Part shown: piece after piece, positions 9,106 through 17,805 of the stretch
Layout of the letters: each line of letters begins with the position of its first letter
How positions within the stretch are numbered: the first letter of the stretch is position 1
NCBI GenBank assembly: GCA_963783785.1
Contig: CAWAOQ010000016.1
Span: 1 to 64,000 of the forward strand
Source of the DNA: CADEEN01 sp963783785
Lineage (GTDB): Bacteria; Pseudomonadota; Gammaproteobacteria; Burkholderiales; Burkholderiaceae_C
Length of the DNA stretch: 64,000 nucleotides
Direction: 5' to 3'
Made by a program: the position numbers and the translations under genes
The notes under the pieces: model-generated
The model's input: only the letters and a program-made list of their open reading frames with translations
Database searches by the model: none
What the model was told of the DNA's origin: nothing

Positions 9106-10137
9106 ATGCCCGCATACCTTTCGATCGATTCGGTCTGCGTCTCGTACGGCTCGACGCCGGTGCTGGACAACGTCAGCCTCGAGTTGCAGCGCGGCGAGAT
9201 GGTCGCGCTGCTCGGCAGCTCGGGCTGCGGCAAGACCACCCTGCTGCGCGCGATCGCCGGCTTCGTCAAACCCAGCTCGGGCCGCATCGTCGTCGAAGGC
9301 CGCGACATCACCGCGCTGCCGCCCGAGGCGCGGCAGACGGCGATGATGTTCCAGTCGTACGCGCTGTGGCCGCACATGGACGTGGCTGCCAACATCGGCT
9401 ACGGGCTGCGCATGCGCGGCCTGGCGCGCGACAAGATTGCCAGGCGCGTCGAAGAGATGCTCAAGCTGCTGCAGCTCGAAGGCTTCGGTGCGCGGGCGGT
9501 GAGCGCGTTGTCCGGCGGCCAGCGCCAGCGCGTGGCGCTCGGCCGCGCGCTGGCGGTGGACCCGCTGCTGCTGCTGCTCGACGAGCCGATGTCCAACCTC
9601 GACTACAAGGTGCGCCTGGACCTGCGGCACGAGTTGCGCGCGCTGCAGCAGCGCGTCGGCATCACGGCGATCTACGTCACGCACGACCGCGAAGAGGCGC
9701 TGACGCTGGCCGACCGCATTGCCGTCATCGACGGCGGCCGCGTGCTGCAGTACGGTGCCCCCGAAGAGATCTTCCACCGCCCGGCCAACCCGTTCGTGGC
9801 AGGGTTCATGGGCGCCGACAACGCGATCGACCTGGTGCAGGACGGCGCCGTGATGCGGCTGGCCGACGACAGCACGCCGGCCGCCGCACGCACCCGCGCC
9901 CATTTCCGCGGCGACCGTGCGCGGCTGTCGGCGCAGCACCGCCCCGACAGCGCGGCGCTGGCGCTGGACGGCACTGTCGAGCAGGCGGCCTACCTGGGCC
10001 ACGGCTGGCGCTACCGGGTGCGGGTCGGCCACGGCCAGGTCTGGGTCGACGACCCGGCGCAGGTGCCCGAAGGCAGTCGCACCCATGTCATCGTGCCGCG
10101 CGATGCTTTGTTGTTGTTCCCCGCAGCCCCCCAATGA
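9106..10137 (+). CDS. ABC importer ATPase, PotA/FbpC/ThiQ-like
   Basis: A 343-residue ATP-binding subunit. It shows Walker A GSSGCGKTT, a Q-loop MFQSYALWPH, signature LSGGQRQR, Walker B LLLLDEPMSNLD and the switch His in YVTHD. Residues after about 240 form a C-terminal TOBE-like regulatory domain. The family energises uptake of polyamines, Fe(III), thiamine, phosphonates and the like; the substrate here is not evident. The ATG at 9106 is chosen; a GTG two codons earlier is possible. It begins a four-gene operon with the receptor 16 bases downstream and two permeases after a 440-base element. Confidence 0.9.
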   Translation: MPAYLSIDSVCVSYGSTPVLDNVSLELQRGEMVALLGSSGCGKTTLLRAIAGFVKPSSGRIVVEGRDITALPPEARQTAMMFQSYALWPHMDVAANIGYGLRMRGLARDKIARRVEEMLKLLQLEGFGARAVSALSGGQRQRVALGRALAVDPLLLLLDEPMSNLDYKVRLDLRHELRALQQRVGITAIYVTHDREEALTLADRIAVIDGGRVLQYGAPEEIFHRPANPFVAGFMGADNAIDLVQDGAVMRLADDSTPAAARTRAHFRGDRARLSAQHRPDSAALALDGTVEQAAYLGHGWRYRVRVGHGQVWVDDPAQVPEGSRTHVIVPRDALLLFPAAPQ

Positions 10138-10153
10138 AAGCAAGGAGACCCGC

Positions 10154-11305
10154 ATGAGACTGACCCGCTTCGCCCTTCTCGCCACGCCGCTGCTCGCGGC
10201 AGTGCTCGCCGCGCCCGGCGTTCACGCGCAGACCACGCTCAACGTCGTCACTGCCGGCGACCAGAACATGGTCGATTACGTCAACAACTTCCTCGCGCCG
10301 CGCTTCGAGAAGCAGAACCCCGGCATCAGCGTGCGCGCCGTCGGCACCGGGCCGGGCGATGCCGGCTCGCAGAAGATCTACGAAAAGCTCTCGGCGCAGT
10401 CGAAGGCCGGCAACGCGGCCTGGGACGTCGACGTGGCGGTGATCCACCAGCGCGGCGCCGCGACGATGGTCAAGGAGAACCTGCTGGCCGCCTACCGCAG
10501 CCAGATCGCCACCGACAAGCTGGTGAGCCGCGACAGCGCGAAGAACGCCCTCGGCCAGAACGTCGACGGCTACGTGATCCCGATGTTCCACAGCCAGATC
10601 GCGCTGGCCTACAACCCGGATCTGGTCAAGGCGCCGCCGAAGAACTTCACCGAGCTCGAGGCCTGGGTCAAGCAGTACCCGAAGCAGTTCGGCTACAACG
10701 GCGTCAAGGGCGGCATGTCGGGCGTCGGCTTCGTGATGGGCTACGTCTCGGCCAACAGCGGCCTGGGCAAGACCCTCGAGGAAGGCCCGTACGACGCGAG
10801 CAAGAAGGCGGCGATCGACAAGTCGCTGGCGGCCTTGAAGGAATTCAACAAGTCCGTCGTGATGACCCCCGGCAATGCCGGCACGCTGGACATGCTCAAC
10901 CGCGGCGAGATCACGATGGGCCCGGTGTGGGTCGACATGTTCTACACCTGGCAGGCCGACGGCAAGCTGAGCCCGAAGCTGAAGCTCGCGCTGCCCGAGC
11001 CGGGCCTGCCCGGCCAGCCGATGTACTACGCGGTGCCGGCCAAGGCGGCCAACGCCGCATTGGCGCGCAAGTTCGTCGAGTTCGCCGCCAGCCCGGAGAT
11101 CCAGGCCGAGGGCATCGTCAAGCAGTTCAACTGGTACCCCGGCATCGACGCCCAGCACGTCAAGGCCAAGCTCGACGCCAAGAGCTGGGACAAGCTGTTC
11201 ACCGACATCAAGCCCGAGACGCTGCAGCGCTACGGCCGGCCGTTCCCGCTGTCGGACTACTTCACCGACATCGTCGAAGGCTACGAGCGCGTCGTGCTGA
11301 AGTGA
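10154..11305 (+). CDS. periplasmic solute-binding protein of the ABC importer
   Basis: A 383-residue receptor with a clear signal peptide (residues 1-26, ending VHAQ) and a type-2 periplasmic binding fold. TLNVVTAGDQNMVDYVNNF starts the first lobe; GYVIPMFHSQIALAYNPDLV is the usual hinge-region motif where such proteins contact ligand. It falls in the broad family 1 extracellular solute-binding group that includes the uncharacterised YnjB-like and iron/polyamine/thiamine receptors; I cannot assign a ligand. The ribosome site AAGGAG lies 8 bases before the ATG. It is the most 3' gene before the inserted element, so its transcript may outlast that of the permease genes. Confidence 0.88.
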   Translation: MRLTRFALLATPLLAAVLAAPGVHAQTTLNVVTAGDQNMVDYVNNFLAPRFEKQNPGISVRAVGTGPGDAGSQKIYEKLSAQSKAGNAAWDVDVAVIHQRGAATMVKENLLAAYRSQIATDKLVSRDSAKNALGQNVDGYVIPMFHSQIALAYNPDLVKAPPKNFTELEAWVKQYPKQFGYNGVKGGMSGVGFVMGYVSANSGLGKTLEEGPYDASKKAAIDKSLAALKEFNKSVVMTPGNAGTLDMLNRGEITMGPVWVDMFYTWQADGKLSPKLKLALPEPGLPGQPMYYAVPAKAANAALARKFVEFAASPEIQAEGIVKQFNWYPGIDAQHVKAKLDAKSWDKLFTDIKPETLQRYGRPFPLSDYFTDIVEGYERVVLK

Positions 11306-11746
11306 CCCTTGCATGAGGCCACTTCCGAAGTGGGTGGCTGCGCACGGCGCTGTGCGGCTGTCTGCGTGTGTCCGCTCTCTGCGCATGGCGCCGCTGGTGC
11401 GGCAGCGGGGCAGCCGGGCAGCGCACGGCGCGCATGTGAGGCGCCGAGCAGCACAGGGTGCGTGGCCCGCGCGCGCAGCGCGCCTCGTGATCTGACTCGG
11501 CGCGCCTGTCCGAGCGCAGCGAACGCAGTGAGCGCAGCGAGTTGCGCGACGGGGCCACGGACCCGAGCAGCGCAGGGCAGTCGCAGCGCAGCGAAGACCG
11601 CCTCAGCTGCGTGCCGTGCGCTGCCCGGCTGCCCCGTTGCCGCGCCACTGCCACCAAGAGCGGGAATTCAGTGACAGCAGTGGGCTGCAAGCGGTCACAA
11701 GGTTGCGCGCGAGGCAGGCCCAACACTGCGCAGTGGGGCCACTGAA
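11306..11746 (+). repeat. non-coding element with a 36-bp inverted repeat, inserted in an ABC operon
   Basis: No plausible gene lies in these 441 bases. Arms at 11399-11434 and 11608-11643 pair over 36 bases with only two mismatches, both of which would be G-U pairs in RNA, enclosing a 173-base loop. Short hairpins sit at each end: CCACTT/AAGTGG at 11319-11333 and CAGTGG/CCACTG at 11731-11744. The outer edges share the motif GGCCACT (GAGGCCACTT and GGGGCCACTG), which could be a target duplication. The inner loop is rich in GCAGCGNNC-type repeats. It resembles a MITE-like or REP-derived insertion and also leaves the next gene without a good ribosome site. Confidence 0.6.
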
Positions 11747-12577
11747 ATGAACCGGAAGTGGGCCGGGCTGCTGCTGATCAGCCCTGCCCTGCTCGTCATC
11801 GCGGTGTTCTTCCTGGTCCCGCTGGGCCTGTCGGTCGTGACGTCGCTGCAAGCCAAGGGCGGCGGCTGGACGCTGGCGCACTTCGAGAAGTCGTTCGAGC
11901 TCTACACCACCGACATGATCTTCACGGTGGCGATCGTGCTGCTGAGTTCGGCGCTGATCGCGGTGGTGGCGATCGCGATCGCGGGCTACCTGACGCTGGG
12001 GGAGCACGAACGCACGCGCAATGCGCTGCGCTGGCTCTACCGCTGGCCGCTGTTCATCCCGTTCATCGTCACCGGCCAGGTGATGCGCACGTTCCTGGCC
12101 AAGAACGGCATGCTCAACCACGTGCTGGTGGGCGGCGGGCTGATCGAGCCGCTGGCCGCGCAGAGCATGCTCGATTGGCGTGGCATCGTGATCGCCTTCG
12201 TGTGGAAGCAGGCGCCGTTCGTCACGCTGCTGCTGGCCGGCGCGATGGCCTCGCTCGAAGTGCAGCACATCGAGGCGGCGCGCAACCTCGGCGCACCGCG
12301 CTGGCGCGTGCTGTTCGGCATCGTGCTGCCACAGGTGCGCGGCACCCTGCTGGTCGGCGTCGTTCTGAGCTTCGTGACGATGCTGTCGGTGCTGTCGGTG
12401 CCGCTGATGATCAACCCGAATTCGCCGACGATGATGACGGTGGACGTGGCCTACCGCATCAGCACCCACGGCGACTACGCGGTGGCCAATGCGCTGTGCC
12501 TGGTGTCGCTGGTGTTCGCATCGCTCGGCGCCTGGGTCTACCTGCACCACGCGGTCAAGCGGGTGGGCGTGGCATGA
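11747..12577 (+). CDS. ABC importer inner-membrane permease 1
   Basis: A 276-residue permease with about six membrane helices, starting with LLLISPALLVIAVFFLVPLG. The cytoplasmic EAA loop is HIEAARNLGAPRWRVLFGIVLP (about residues 178-199), which docks onto the ATPase. It belongs with the PotB/FbpB-like permeases. The ATG directly follows the inverted-repeat element with only CACTGAA before it, so there is no evident Shine-Dalgarno sequence. Its stop overlaps the next start (ATGA), marking coupled translation with permease 2. Confidence 0.9.
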   Translation: MNRKWAGLLLISPALLVIAVFFLVPLGLSVVTSLQAKGGGWTLAHFEKSFELYTTDMIFTVAIVLLSSALIAVVAIAIAGYLTLGEHERTRNALRWLYRWPLFIPFIVTGQVMRTFLAKNGMLNHVLVGGGLIEPLAAQSMLDWRGIVIAFVWKQAPFVTLLLAGAMASLEVQHIEAARNLGAPRWRVLFGIVLPQVRGTLLVGVVLSFVTMLSVLSVPLMINPNSPTMMTVDVAYRISTHGDYAVANALCLVSLVFASLGAWVYLHHAVKRVGVA

Positions 12578-13401
12578 ACAGCGCCGGCGATTGGGCTTCC
12601 CGGTGGGCGACCAACGTCGTGCGCGCCGCCGCCATCGGCCTGCTCGCGTTCGTGATCTTCGGGCCGCTGGCCAACCTGCTGCTGTGGGCGTTTGCCGAGC
12701 GCTGGTACTTCCCGGCCAAGGTGCCGCAGGAGTTCGGCCTCGCGTTCTGGGTCCGGGTGTTCCAGCCGCGCGGCAACGCGGTGCAGTCGCTGTTCACCAG
12801 CGTCGGCATCGCGTTGATGACGGTGGCCTTCTGCCTGGCCGTGGCGGTGCCCGCGGGCTATGCGCTGGCGCGGCTGAAGCTGCCCTGGCGCGGCTTCATC
12901 CTGATGTTGTTCCTGCTGCCGCAGGCGATCCCGAACCTGCCGATCTACGTCAACATCGCGCGCATGTTCTACGAGGTGGGACTCAACGGCACGGTGCTCG
13001 GCGTGGTGCTGGTGCACGCCTCGCACGGCCTGGTGCTGGCGGTGTGGATCGCCAGCGCGGCCTTTGCCGCCGTCGACGAATCCCTCGAGCAGGCCGCGCG
13101 CAACATGGGCGCCGGCCCCTGGCGCTGCTTTGCCACCATCACGCTGCCGCTGGCCGCGCCGGGGTTGATCGCCAGCGCGATCTTCGTCTTCCTCGAGTCG
13201 CTCGACGAATTCACCGGCACCTACTTCGTCGGCGTGCCCGACGTGATCACGTTGCCGCTGCTGATGTTCAACGCCAGCATGGGCGGCAACTACCAGATCG
13301 CATCGATCACCGCGTTGCTGCTGCTGATCCCGTCGATCGGCTTCATGCTGCTGGTCGAGCGCTTCCTGAAGGCCGACGTGCTGGCGATGGTCGGGCGCTG
13401 A
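12574..13401 (+). CDS. ABC importer inner-membrane permease 2
   Basis: A 275-residue permease, the PotC-like partner of permease 1. Six membrane segments are visible, beginning AAAIGLLAFVIFGPLANLLL. The EAA motif is SLEQAARNMGAGPWRCFATI (about 169-188), and FVFLESLDEFTGTYF is a conserved late helix of this group. It overlaps the preceding gene by four bases and ends the operon. Twelve bases downstream lies the end of a convergent Hsp20 gene. Confidence 0.9.
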   Translation: MNSAGDWASRWATNVVRAAAIGLLAFVIFGPLANLLLWAFAERWYFPAKVPQEFGLAFWVRVFQPRGNAVQSLFTSVGIALMTVAFCLAVAVPAGYALARLKLPWRGFILMLFLLPQAIPNLPIYVNIARMFYEVGLNGTVLGVVLVHASHGLVLAVWIASAAFAAVDESLEQAARNMGAGPWRCFATITLPLAAPGLIASAIFVFLESLDEFTGTYFVGVPDVITLPLLMFNASMGGNYQIASITALLLLIPSIGFMLLVERFLKADVLAMVGR

Positions 13402-13413
13402 GGCCCGACCGCC

Positions 13414-13800
13414 TCACGCCACCTGCACTTCGATCCGGCGCGGCTGGGCATGCTCGGCCTTCGGGATGCGCAGACGCAGCACGCCCTGGCTGAACTCGGC
13501 CGCCACCTTGTCGGGATCGAGTTCGCGGCTCAGCGTGAAGGCGCGACGGTAGCGCTTGCGCTGCACTTCGGCGTGGCTGGCCGCCATGCCCTCGGGCACG
13601 GCCAGCACCAGTTCGGCATCGATCTGCAGCGTCTCGCCTTCGACGCGGACATGGAGCCGGTCCTTCGGCACCCCCGGCAAGTCGGCGTACAGCGTGATGC
13701 CGGTCGAGTCCTCGATCACGTCCACCGGCGGCAGCAGCGCCGGCTCTTCGCGGGCGGCAGCGGCGGCGTCGTTCGGGCGGGTCACTTGTTGATTGGTCAT
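13414..13800 (-). CDS. small heat-shock protein (Hsp20), second copy
   Basis: A 128-residue alpha-crystallin domain protein. A disordered Ala-rich tail (residues 1-25) is followed by the domain PPVDVIEDSTGITLYADLPGV, a loop with RYRRAFTLS, and the conserved FSQGVLRLRIPK near residue 107. It ends PRRIEVQVA; the I-X-V motif binds neighbouring subunits in the oligomer. It holds unfolded proteins for DnaK/ClpB. The ATG at 13800 has GAGGAG upstream; an earlier in-frame start has none. It lies 17 bases after the paralogue with which it shares the same PRRIEVQ end, as expected for a tandem duplication. Confidence 0.92.
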   Translation of the reverse strand: MTNQQVTRPNDAAAAAREEPALLPPVDVIEDSTGITLYADLPGVPKDRLHVRVEGETLQIDAELVLAVPEGMAASHAEVQRKRYRRAFTLSRELDPDKVAAEFSQGVLRLRIPKAEHAQPRRIEVQVA

Positions 13801-13817
13801 GGCTGTGCTCCTCACGG

Positions 13818-14255
13818 TCATTGCACTTCGATGCGACGCGGCTGCGCCGATTCGCGGCGCTTCACGCTGACATGCAGCACGCCGTCGCGGTAGCTGGCAT
13901 TGACGGCATTCGGGTCGACATCGTCGGGCAGGCTGACGACGCGACGAAACCGTCCTTCGAAACGCTCGTTGATGTGCGCCGTGGCTTTGTCGTCGCCGGC
14001 GCGCACGGCGGGCGCACGCTCGCCTTCGATCGTCAGCACGCCGCGTTCGAGACGGACCTCGACCTTGGCGGGGTCGACGCCGGGCGCGAAGGCGTAGATC
14101 TCCACCGAGGCCGGCGTGCTGCCGACGTTCAGCGCGGGATAGCCTTGCGCGAAGCCGCGGATGCTGGGCGACGCGGTATCGAAAGCCTGCTGCATTTCAC
14201 GCTGCAGGCGGTCCATTTCCGCGAACAGGTCGCGGGAAAACAGGCTGCGGTACAT
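13818..14255 (-). CDS. small heat-shock protein (Hsp20), first copy
   Basis: A 145-residue ATP-independent holdase of the IbpA/Hsp20 family. The N-terminal segment RDLFAEMDRLQREMQQAFD is the usual amphipathic arm. The alpha-crystallin domain runs from VEIYAFAPGV to DGVLHVSVKRRE, with FEGRFRRVVSLPDDVD in the middle, and the protein ends with the IEV oligomerisation motif. An AGGAGG ribosome site precedes the ATG. It is the first gene of a two-gene operon; a heat-shock sigma-32 promoter might be expected in the 130-base upstream gap but I could not make out a good one. Confidence 0.93.
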   Translation of the reverse strand: MYRSLFSRDLFAEMDRLQREMQQAFDTASPSIRGFAQGYPALNVGSTPASVEIYAFAPGVDPAKVEVRLERGVLTIEGERAPAVRAGDDKATAHINERFEGRFRRVVSLPDDVDPNAVNASYRDGVLHVSVKRRESAQPRRIEVQ

Positions 14256-14391
14256 GGTCTTGACCTCCTGGGGTTGGAGGGCGCCGGCCAGGCTGGCTCT
14301 GCGCCCCGGGCAAGACCTGATCTAGGGTCGGGGCGCCGGACTTTCAAGGGCGTTCGAAGCCGGGGCAGCGTGGTGCCGGCCCTCGACCCCG

Positions 14392-15247
14392 TCAGGCGCG
14401 CAGGGTCAGGACCATCGCCTGGTGGTCGGATGCGTCGCTCGACGCATCGACGTGACAGGCCGCCACCCGCGGCGCCAGGTCGTCGGAGACGAACACGAAG
14501 TCGCAGGCGAACGACCGCGGCCACTGGGCGGTGTCGTACAGCCCCACCGTGTGGGCATGGGGCGTGCCGGGATGCGCCACCTGCCAGGCATCGCGCAGCA
14601 TCGGCGTGCCGTCGTCGAACGGCGCGAGCATGCGCGCGTGAGCCGGTGACGCGGGCTCGCAGTTGAAGTCGCCGGTCACGATGCCGGGCGCCCGGCGACG
14701 GTCGCCAGTGGAACGGGCCCTGCGAGGCGTCGGCCTGTTGCGGCGGCGTGCGGTGGCGCTGCGCCGCAGCATGCTGCGCGCGCAGCGCGTCGACCTGCGC
14801 GAGCCGTTGCGCGGCGACGTAATAGGCCAGGTGGGTGGTGGTGACGCGCAGGTCGCCGACGTCGGGCGCCTCGATCACCGCCTCCACCGCGACGCGCGGC
14901 ATGTCGGCATGCACCGCATCGGCCGGCCATGGCAGCAGGTGGCGCCAGACCTGGCGCACCGGCAACCGCGACAGCAGCAGGTTGCCGAACTGGCGTCGCG
15001 CACCGGCCTCGCCCGGCACGTCGACCCCGATGCCTTCGATCGCGGCATAGCCCGGGAAAGCGGCCGCCAGCAGCGCAAACTGGTCTTCGCCCCGGCTGCC
15101 AGCCAGCGTGTCGAAGTTGCGCGCCACTTCCTGCAGGCAGATCACGTCGGCGTCGGCCAGTTCGCGGATCACCCGCGCAATGCGCCCGGGGTCGACGCGG
15201 CCGTCGACGCCGCGGCACCACTGGATGTTCCATGACAGCAGCTTCAT
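14392..15247 (-). CDS. endonuclease/exonuclease/phosphatase-family protein (one frameshift)
   Basis: Member of the EEP superfamily of metal-dependent hydrolases (DNase I, ExoIII, sphingomyelinase fold). Start MKLLSWNIQWCRG, metal-binding Glu in DVICLQEVA, TTHLA, then GIVTGDFNCEPAS with the catalytic Asp/Asn, and a C-terminal DHQAMVL with the final His. Around 14697 the frame changes by one base between FHWRPSPGA and the next segment GIVTGDFN, leaving an otherwise normal protein of about 284 residues; a base error is likely. The substrate, nucleic acid or phosphodiester, is unknown. Its ATG overlaps the stop of the CWC gene (ATGA). Confidence 0.85.
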
Positions 15248-15449
15248 CGATCGGTCTCCAAAGGCAGTGTGGGCGCCGCGATCTCGCGCAGGCAGGCCAG
15301 GCACAGGCAGCCGGTGTAGCGCGTGCGCAGATCGGCCAGCGTCGCCTCGTCGAGGCGCAACCTGCCGCAGCGCAAGGGCCGGCGTCGTTCGCGCCGCAAT
15401 GAAAGGCGCCGCCGCAGCGCGGGCAACGAGTGTTGTCGCTCCTGGTCAT
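15244..15449 (-). CDS. cysteine-rich CWC-family small protein (one frameshift)
   Basis: A protein of about 68 residues with the Cys pattern of the proteobacterial cysteine-rich CWC family: CPRCGGAFHCG near the start, a following Cys, then GCLCLACL near the end, probably a zinc-binding fold. Function is unknown. A missing base near 15371 separates GAFHCGANDAGPC from the second half LRLDEATLADLRTRYTG; together they make the normal family length. In this strand it is followed by the EEP-family gene with a 4-base overlap, an arrangement that suggests a small operon. Its first codons are in the same frame as the upstream PIN gene. Confidence 0.7.
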
Positions 15450-15944
15450 CGCTTGGCCGCACGCTGGCGTGCGGGTTTGCGCGTCGGTCGAGGGCGTGTC
15501 CGCCTCGCGCCACACGGCGCGCGGCTCGTGCACGGCGTCGGAGAACGGATTCACGACCTCAAGCTCGCCGAAACGCTGGCCGGCCTGCATATCTTCGGTG
15601 AAGAGCGTGCCGCAACCCGCCGCCAGTGCCGCCTGCACGATCAGCGCATCCCACACCGATAGCTGGAAGCGCTGGGACAGGCGCAGCGCGTCCAGCACGA
15701 AATCCGCATTCGAGCCGACGACGCGGCTGGCGGCCAGCTTCTCGATCGCGAACAAGGCTCTTGATGGTTCGACCAGCGACTTGCGAATCAGCGCGCTGTA
15801 GCTCTCCTGCAGCACCTGCGTGCTCACGGTCAAGGTGCCATCAAGGGCATGCGCCTCCAGCAGCGCGCACGCTCGCTCGCGTTTTGCGTGGTCCATGCGG
15901 TCGTGCGCATAGACGATGACATTGGTGTCGAAGAAGGCGTTCAC
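15450..15944 (-). CDS. PIN-domain toxin (VapC-like), no stop seen
   Basis: Starts with GTG (15942-15944) inside the stop of the antitoxin gene (GTGA overlap). Residues 1-135 form a PIN nuclease domain: NAFFDTNVIVYAHD carries the first catalytic Asp, ESYSAL the Glu, and LSVWDALIVQAAL with LFTEDMQ the later acids. By family it would cleave RNA when freed from its antitoxin. The usual end would be at ...LEVVNPF near residue 137, but no in-frame stop follows and the frame runs through a poorly coding stretch straight into the CWC gene. A single-base error near the 3' end would explain this; the end given is only the edge of the CWC gene. Confidence 0.75.
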
Positions 15945-16213
15945 TGCCCGCGGCGCTTGCAGATCGAATCGAGCCGCTCGGCGTACAAGGCTTCGCGGCC
16001 CTCCCACGCGGGGCCGGCACCGGGTTCGCGCGGCAATGCATTGGCGAAGGACTCGCGCAAGCCCGCCGCGAGACGTTCGCCAGCCTCGTTACGGTTCACC
16101 AGGCGTTCGATCGCCTGGCGGCAGATCTCATTGACGCTGGTGCCCTGCTCGAGAGCCTTGATGCGCGCCTCGCGCAGCAGCGCATCGTCGATGGCAAGGG
16201 TGAGATTGGCCAT
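15941..16213 (-). CDS. ribbon-helix-helix antitoxin of the PIN pair
   Basis: A 90-residue protein. Residues 1-45 have the ribbon-helix-helix shape (ANLTLAIDDALLREARIKALEQG, then SVNEICRQAIERL), the DNA-binding part of VapB-type antitoxins. The rest, with ALPREPGAGPAWEGRE, is probably the flexible segment that wraps the PIN toxin. Its stop overlaps the toxin's GTG. The ATG at 16211-16213 gives the family beginning; a longer frame upstream reaches into the promoter region. The pair sits just behind the malonate operon on the same strand. Confidence 0.82.
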   Translation of the reverse strand: MANLTLAIDDALLREARIKALEQGTSVNEICRQAIERLVNRNEAGERLAAGLRESFANALPREPGAGPAWEGREALYAERLDSICKRRGQ

Positions 16214-16224
16214 GGCCCCGCTCC

Positions 16225-16259
16225 AAAATAGCACGGGATCAGTGTAACACGGGTTCCGG
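16225..16259 (-). promoter_or_regulatory. possible operator of the toxin-antitoxin pair
   Basis: The 46 bases between matB and the antitoxin hold the palindrome GTGTTACAC and two copies of CCCGTG, unusually AT-rich for this genome (GCTATTTT nearby). RHH antitoxins commonly repress their own promoter at such repeats. The assignment rests only on position and symmetry. Confidence 0.3.
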
Positions 16260-17798
16260 TCAAGGGAACAATGCCTTGAACCGCTCGCGCAGCAGGTTCT
16301 TCTGCACCTTGCCCATCTGATTGCGCGGCAGTTCGGGCTCGATGAAGACCTGCTTGGGCACCTTGAAGTTGGCGATCTTTCCCTTCAGCCCCGCGATCAG
16401 CGCTGCCGCGTCGATGCGGGCGCCGGGCTTGGGCACCACCACTGCGACCACTGCCTCGCCGAAGTCGGGATGGGGCACGCCGATCACCGCGCTCTCGGCG
16501 ACGTCAGGCTGCTCGTTCAAATAGCCCTCGATCTCGGCCGGGTAGACGTTGTAGCCGCCGCTGATGATCAGGTCCTTGCTGCGGCCGACGATCGTGACGA
16601 CGCCATGCTCGTCGATCTTGCCGACGTCGCCGGTCTTGAACCACAGGTCGGGGGTGAACTCCTCGGCGGTCTTCTCGGGCATGCGCCAGTAGCCCTTGAA
16701 CACATTGGGGCCCTTGACCTCGATGCCGCCGATCTCGTCGCGCCGGCACGGCTGGCCCTTCTCGTCATGGATGCGCAGTTGCACGCCGGGCAGCGGATAG
16801 CCGACCGTGCCGGCGCGTCGTTCGCCATCCTTGGCGTGGTACGGGTTGGAGGTCAGCATCACGGTCTCGCTCATGCCGTAGCGCTCGACGATGGTGTGCC
16901 CGGTGCGCTCGCGCCAGGCTTCGAAGGTTTCGGGCAGCAGCGGCGCCGACCCGGCCACGAACAGCCGCATCGACGCGCAGGCCTCGCGCGTCAGCGTCGG
17001 CTCGGCGAGCATGCGCACATACAGCGTCGGCACGCCCATGAATACCGTCGCCCGAGGCAGTTGCGCGATGGTCGCCTTGGGCTCGAACTTGTTGAACCAC
17101 AGCATCTTCGCGCCTGCCAGCAGCGCGCCGTGGCTGGCCACGAACAGGCCGTGCACATGGAACACCGGCAGCACATGGATCAGCACGTCGCTGGGCTGCC
17201 AGCCCCACCAGCCGTGCAGCGTGCGCGCATTGGCCAGCAGGTTGCCGTGCGTCAGCATCGCGCCCTTGCTGCGCCCGGTGGTGCCGCTGGTGTAGAGGAT
17301 CGCGGCCAGTTCATCGGCACGTTTGACGGCCGGCTCATGCTCGTCGCTGTGCCACGCGGCGCGGTCGAGCAGGCTGCCGCTGCGGTCGTCGTCGAGCGTG
17401 AAGACGTTCTTCACGCCGGCCTTGAAGGCGAGCTTGCTGACCCATACGAAGTTGCGCGCGCTGCACACCACCACGCTCGGCTCGGCGTTGCCGACGAAGT
17501 ATTCGATCTCGCCGGCCTGGTAGGCGGTGTTGAGCGGCAGGTAGACGAATCCGGCGCGCAGCACCGCCAGGTACAGCAGCAGCGCCTCGACGCTCTTGTC
17601 GGTCTGCGCCGCCACCCTCGCGCCGGCGGGCAGTTCCAGCGAGGCGAGCAGGTTGGCGATGCGGGCGCTGGCGCGGTCGATGTCGCGCCAGGTGTAGTAG
17701 CGCGGCACGGGGGTGTCGCAGGTCTCGATCGCCGTCGCGTCCAGATCGGTCGGGAAGGCGGCGCGCAGCGCTGCGTACAGGCTCTGGTTGTGGGCCAT
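16260..17798 (-). CDS. matB: malonyl-CoA synthetase
   Basis: A 512-residue acyl-CoA synthetase of the ANL superfamily that makes malonyl-CoA from malonate, CoA and ATP in the cytoplasm. It shows the AMP-binding motif ILYTSGTTGRSKGA, VERYGMSET (A5 motif), WFKTGDVGKID and the C-terminal hinge GRSKDLIISGGYNVYP; the catalytic Lys is in NQMGKVQK near the end. The assignment to malonate rests on overall resemblance and on context: it is the last gene of an operon with malonyl-CoA decarboxylase, an enoyl-CoA hydratase-like protein and a Bug receptor. The ATG at 17798 lies 7 bases after the preceding stop. Confidence 0.88.
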   Translation of the reverse strand: MAHNQSLYAALRAAFPTDLDATAIETCDTPVPRYYTWRDIDRASARIANLLASLELPAGARVAAQTDKSVEALLLYLAVLRAGFVYLPLNTAYQAGEIEYFVGNAEPSVVVCSARNFVWVSKLAFKAGVKNVFTLDDDRSGSLLDRAAWHSDEHEPAVKRADELAAILYTSGTTGRSKGAMLTHGNLLANARTLHGWWGWQPSDVLIHVLPVFHVHGLFVASHGALLAGAKMLWFNKFEPKATIAQLPRATVFMGVPTLYVRMLAEPTLTREACASMRLFVAGSAPLLPETFEAWRERTGHTIVERYGMSETVMLTSNPYHAKDGERRAGTVGYPLPGVQLRIHDEKGQPCRRDEIGGIEVKGPNVFKGYWRMPEKTAEEFTPDLWFKTGDVGKIDEHGVVTIVGRSKDLIISGGYNVYPAEIEGYLNEQPDVAESAVIGVPHPDFGEAVVAVVVPKPGARIDAAALIAGLKGKIANFKVPKQVFIEPELPRNQMGKVQKNLLRERFKALFP

Positions 17799-17805
17799 GG
17801 CGGGT

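Noticed and set aside
14676..16007. A 443-codon protein joining PIN, CWC and further sequence
   Set aside because: After the CWC start the frame leaves the family pattern and goes antisense-like through the EEP gene; separate genes with frame errors fit better.
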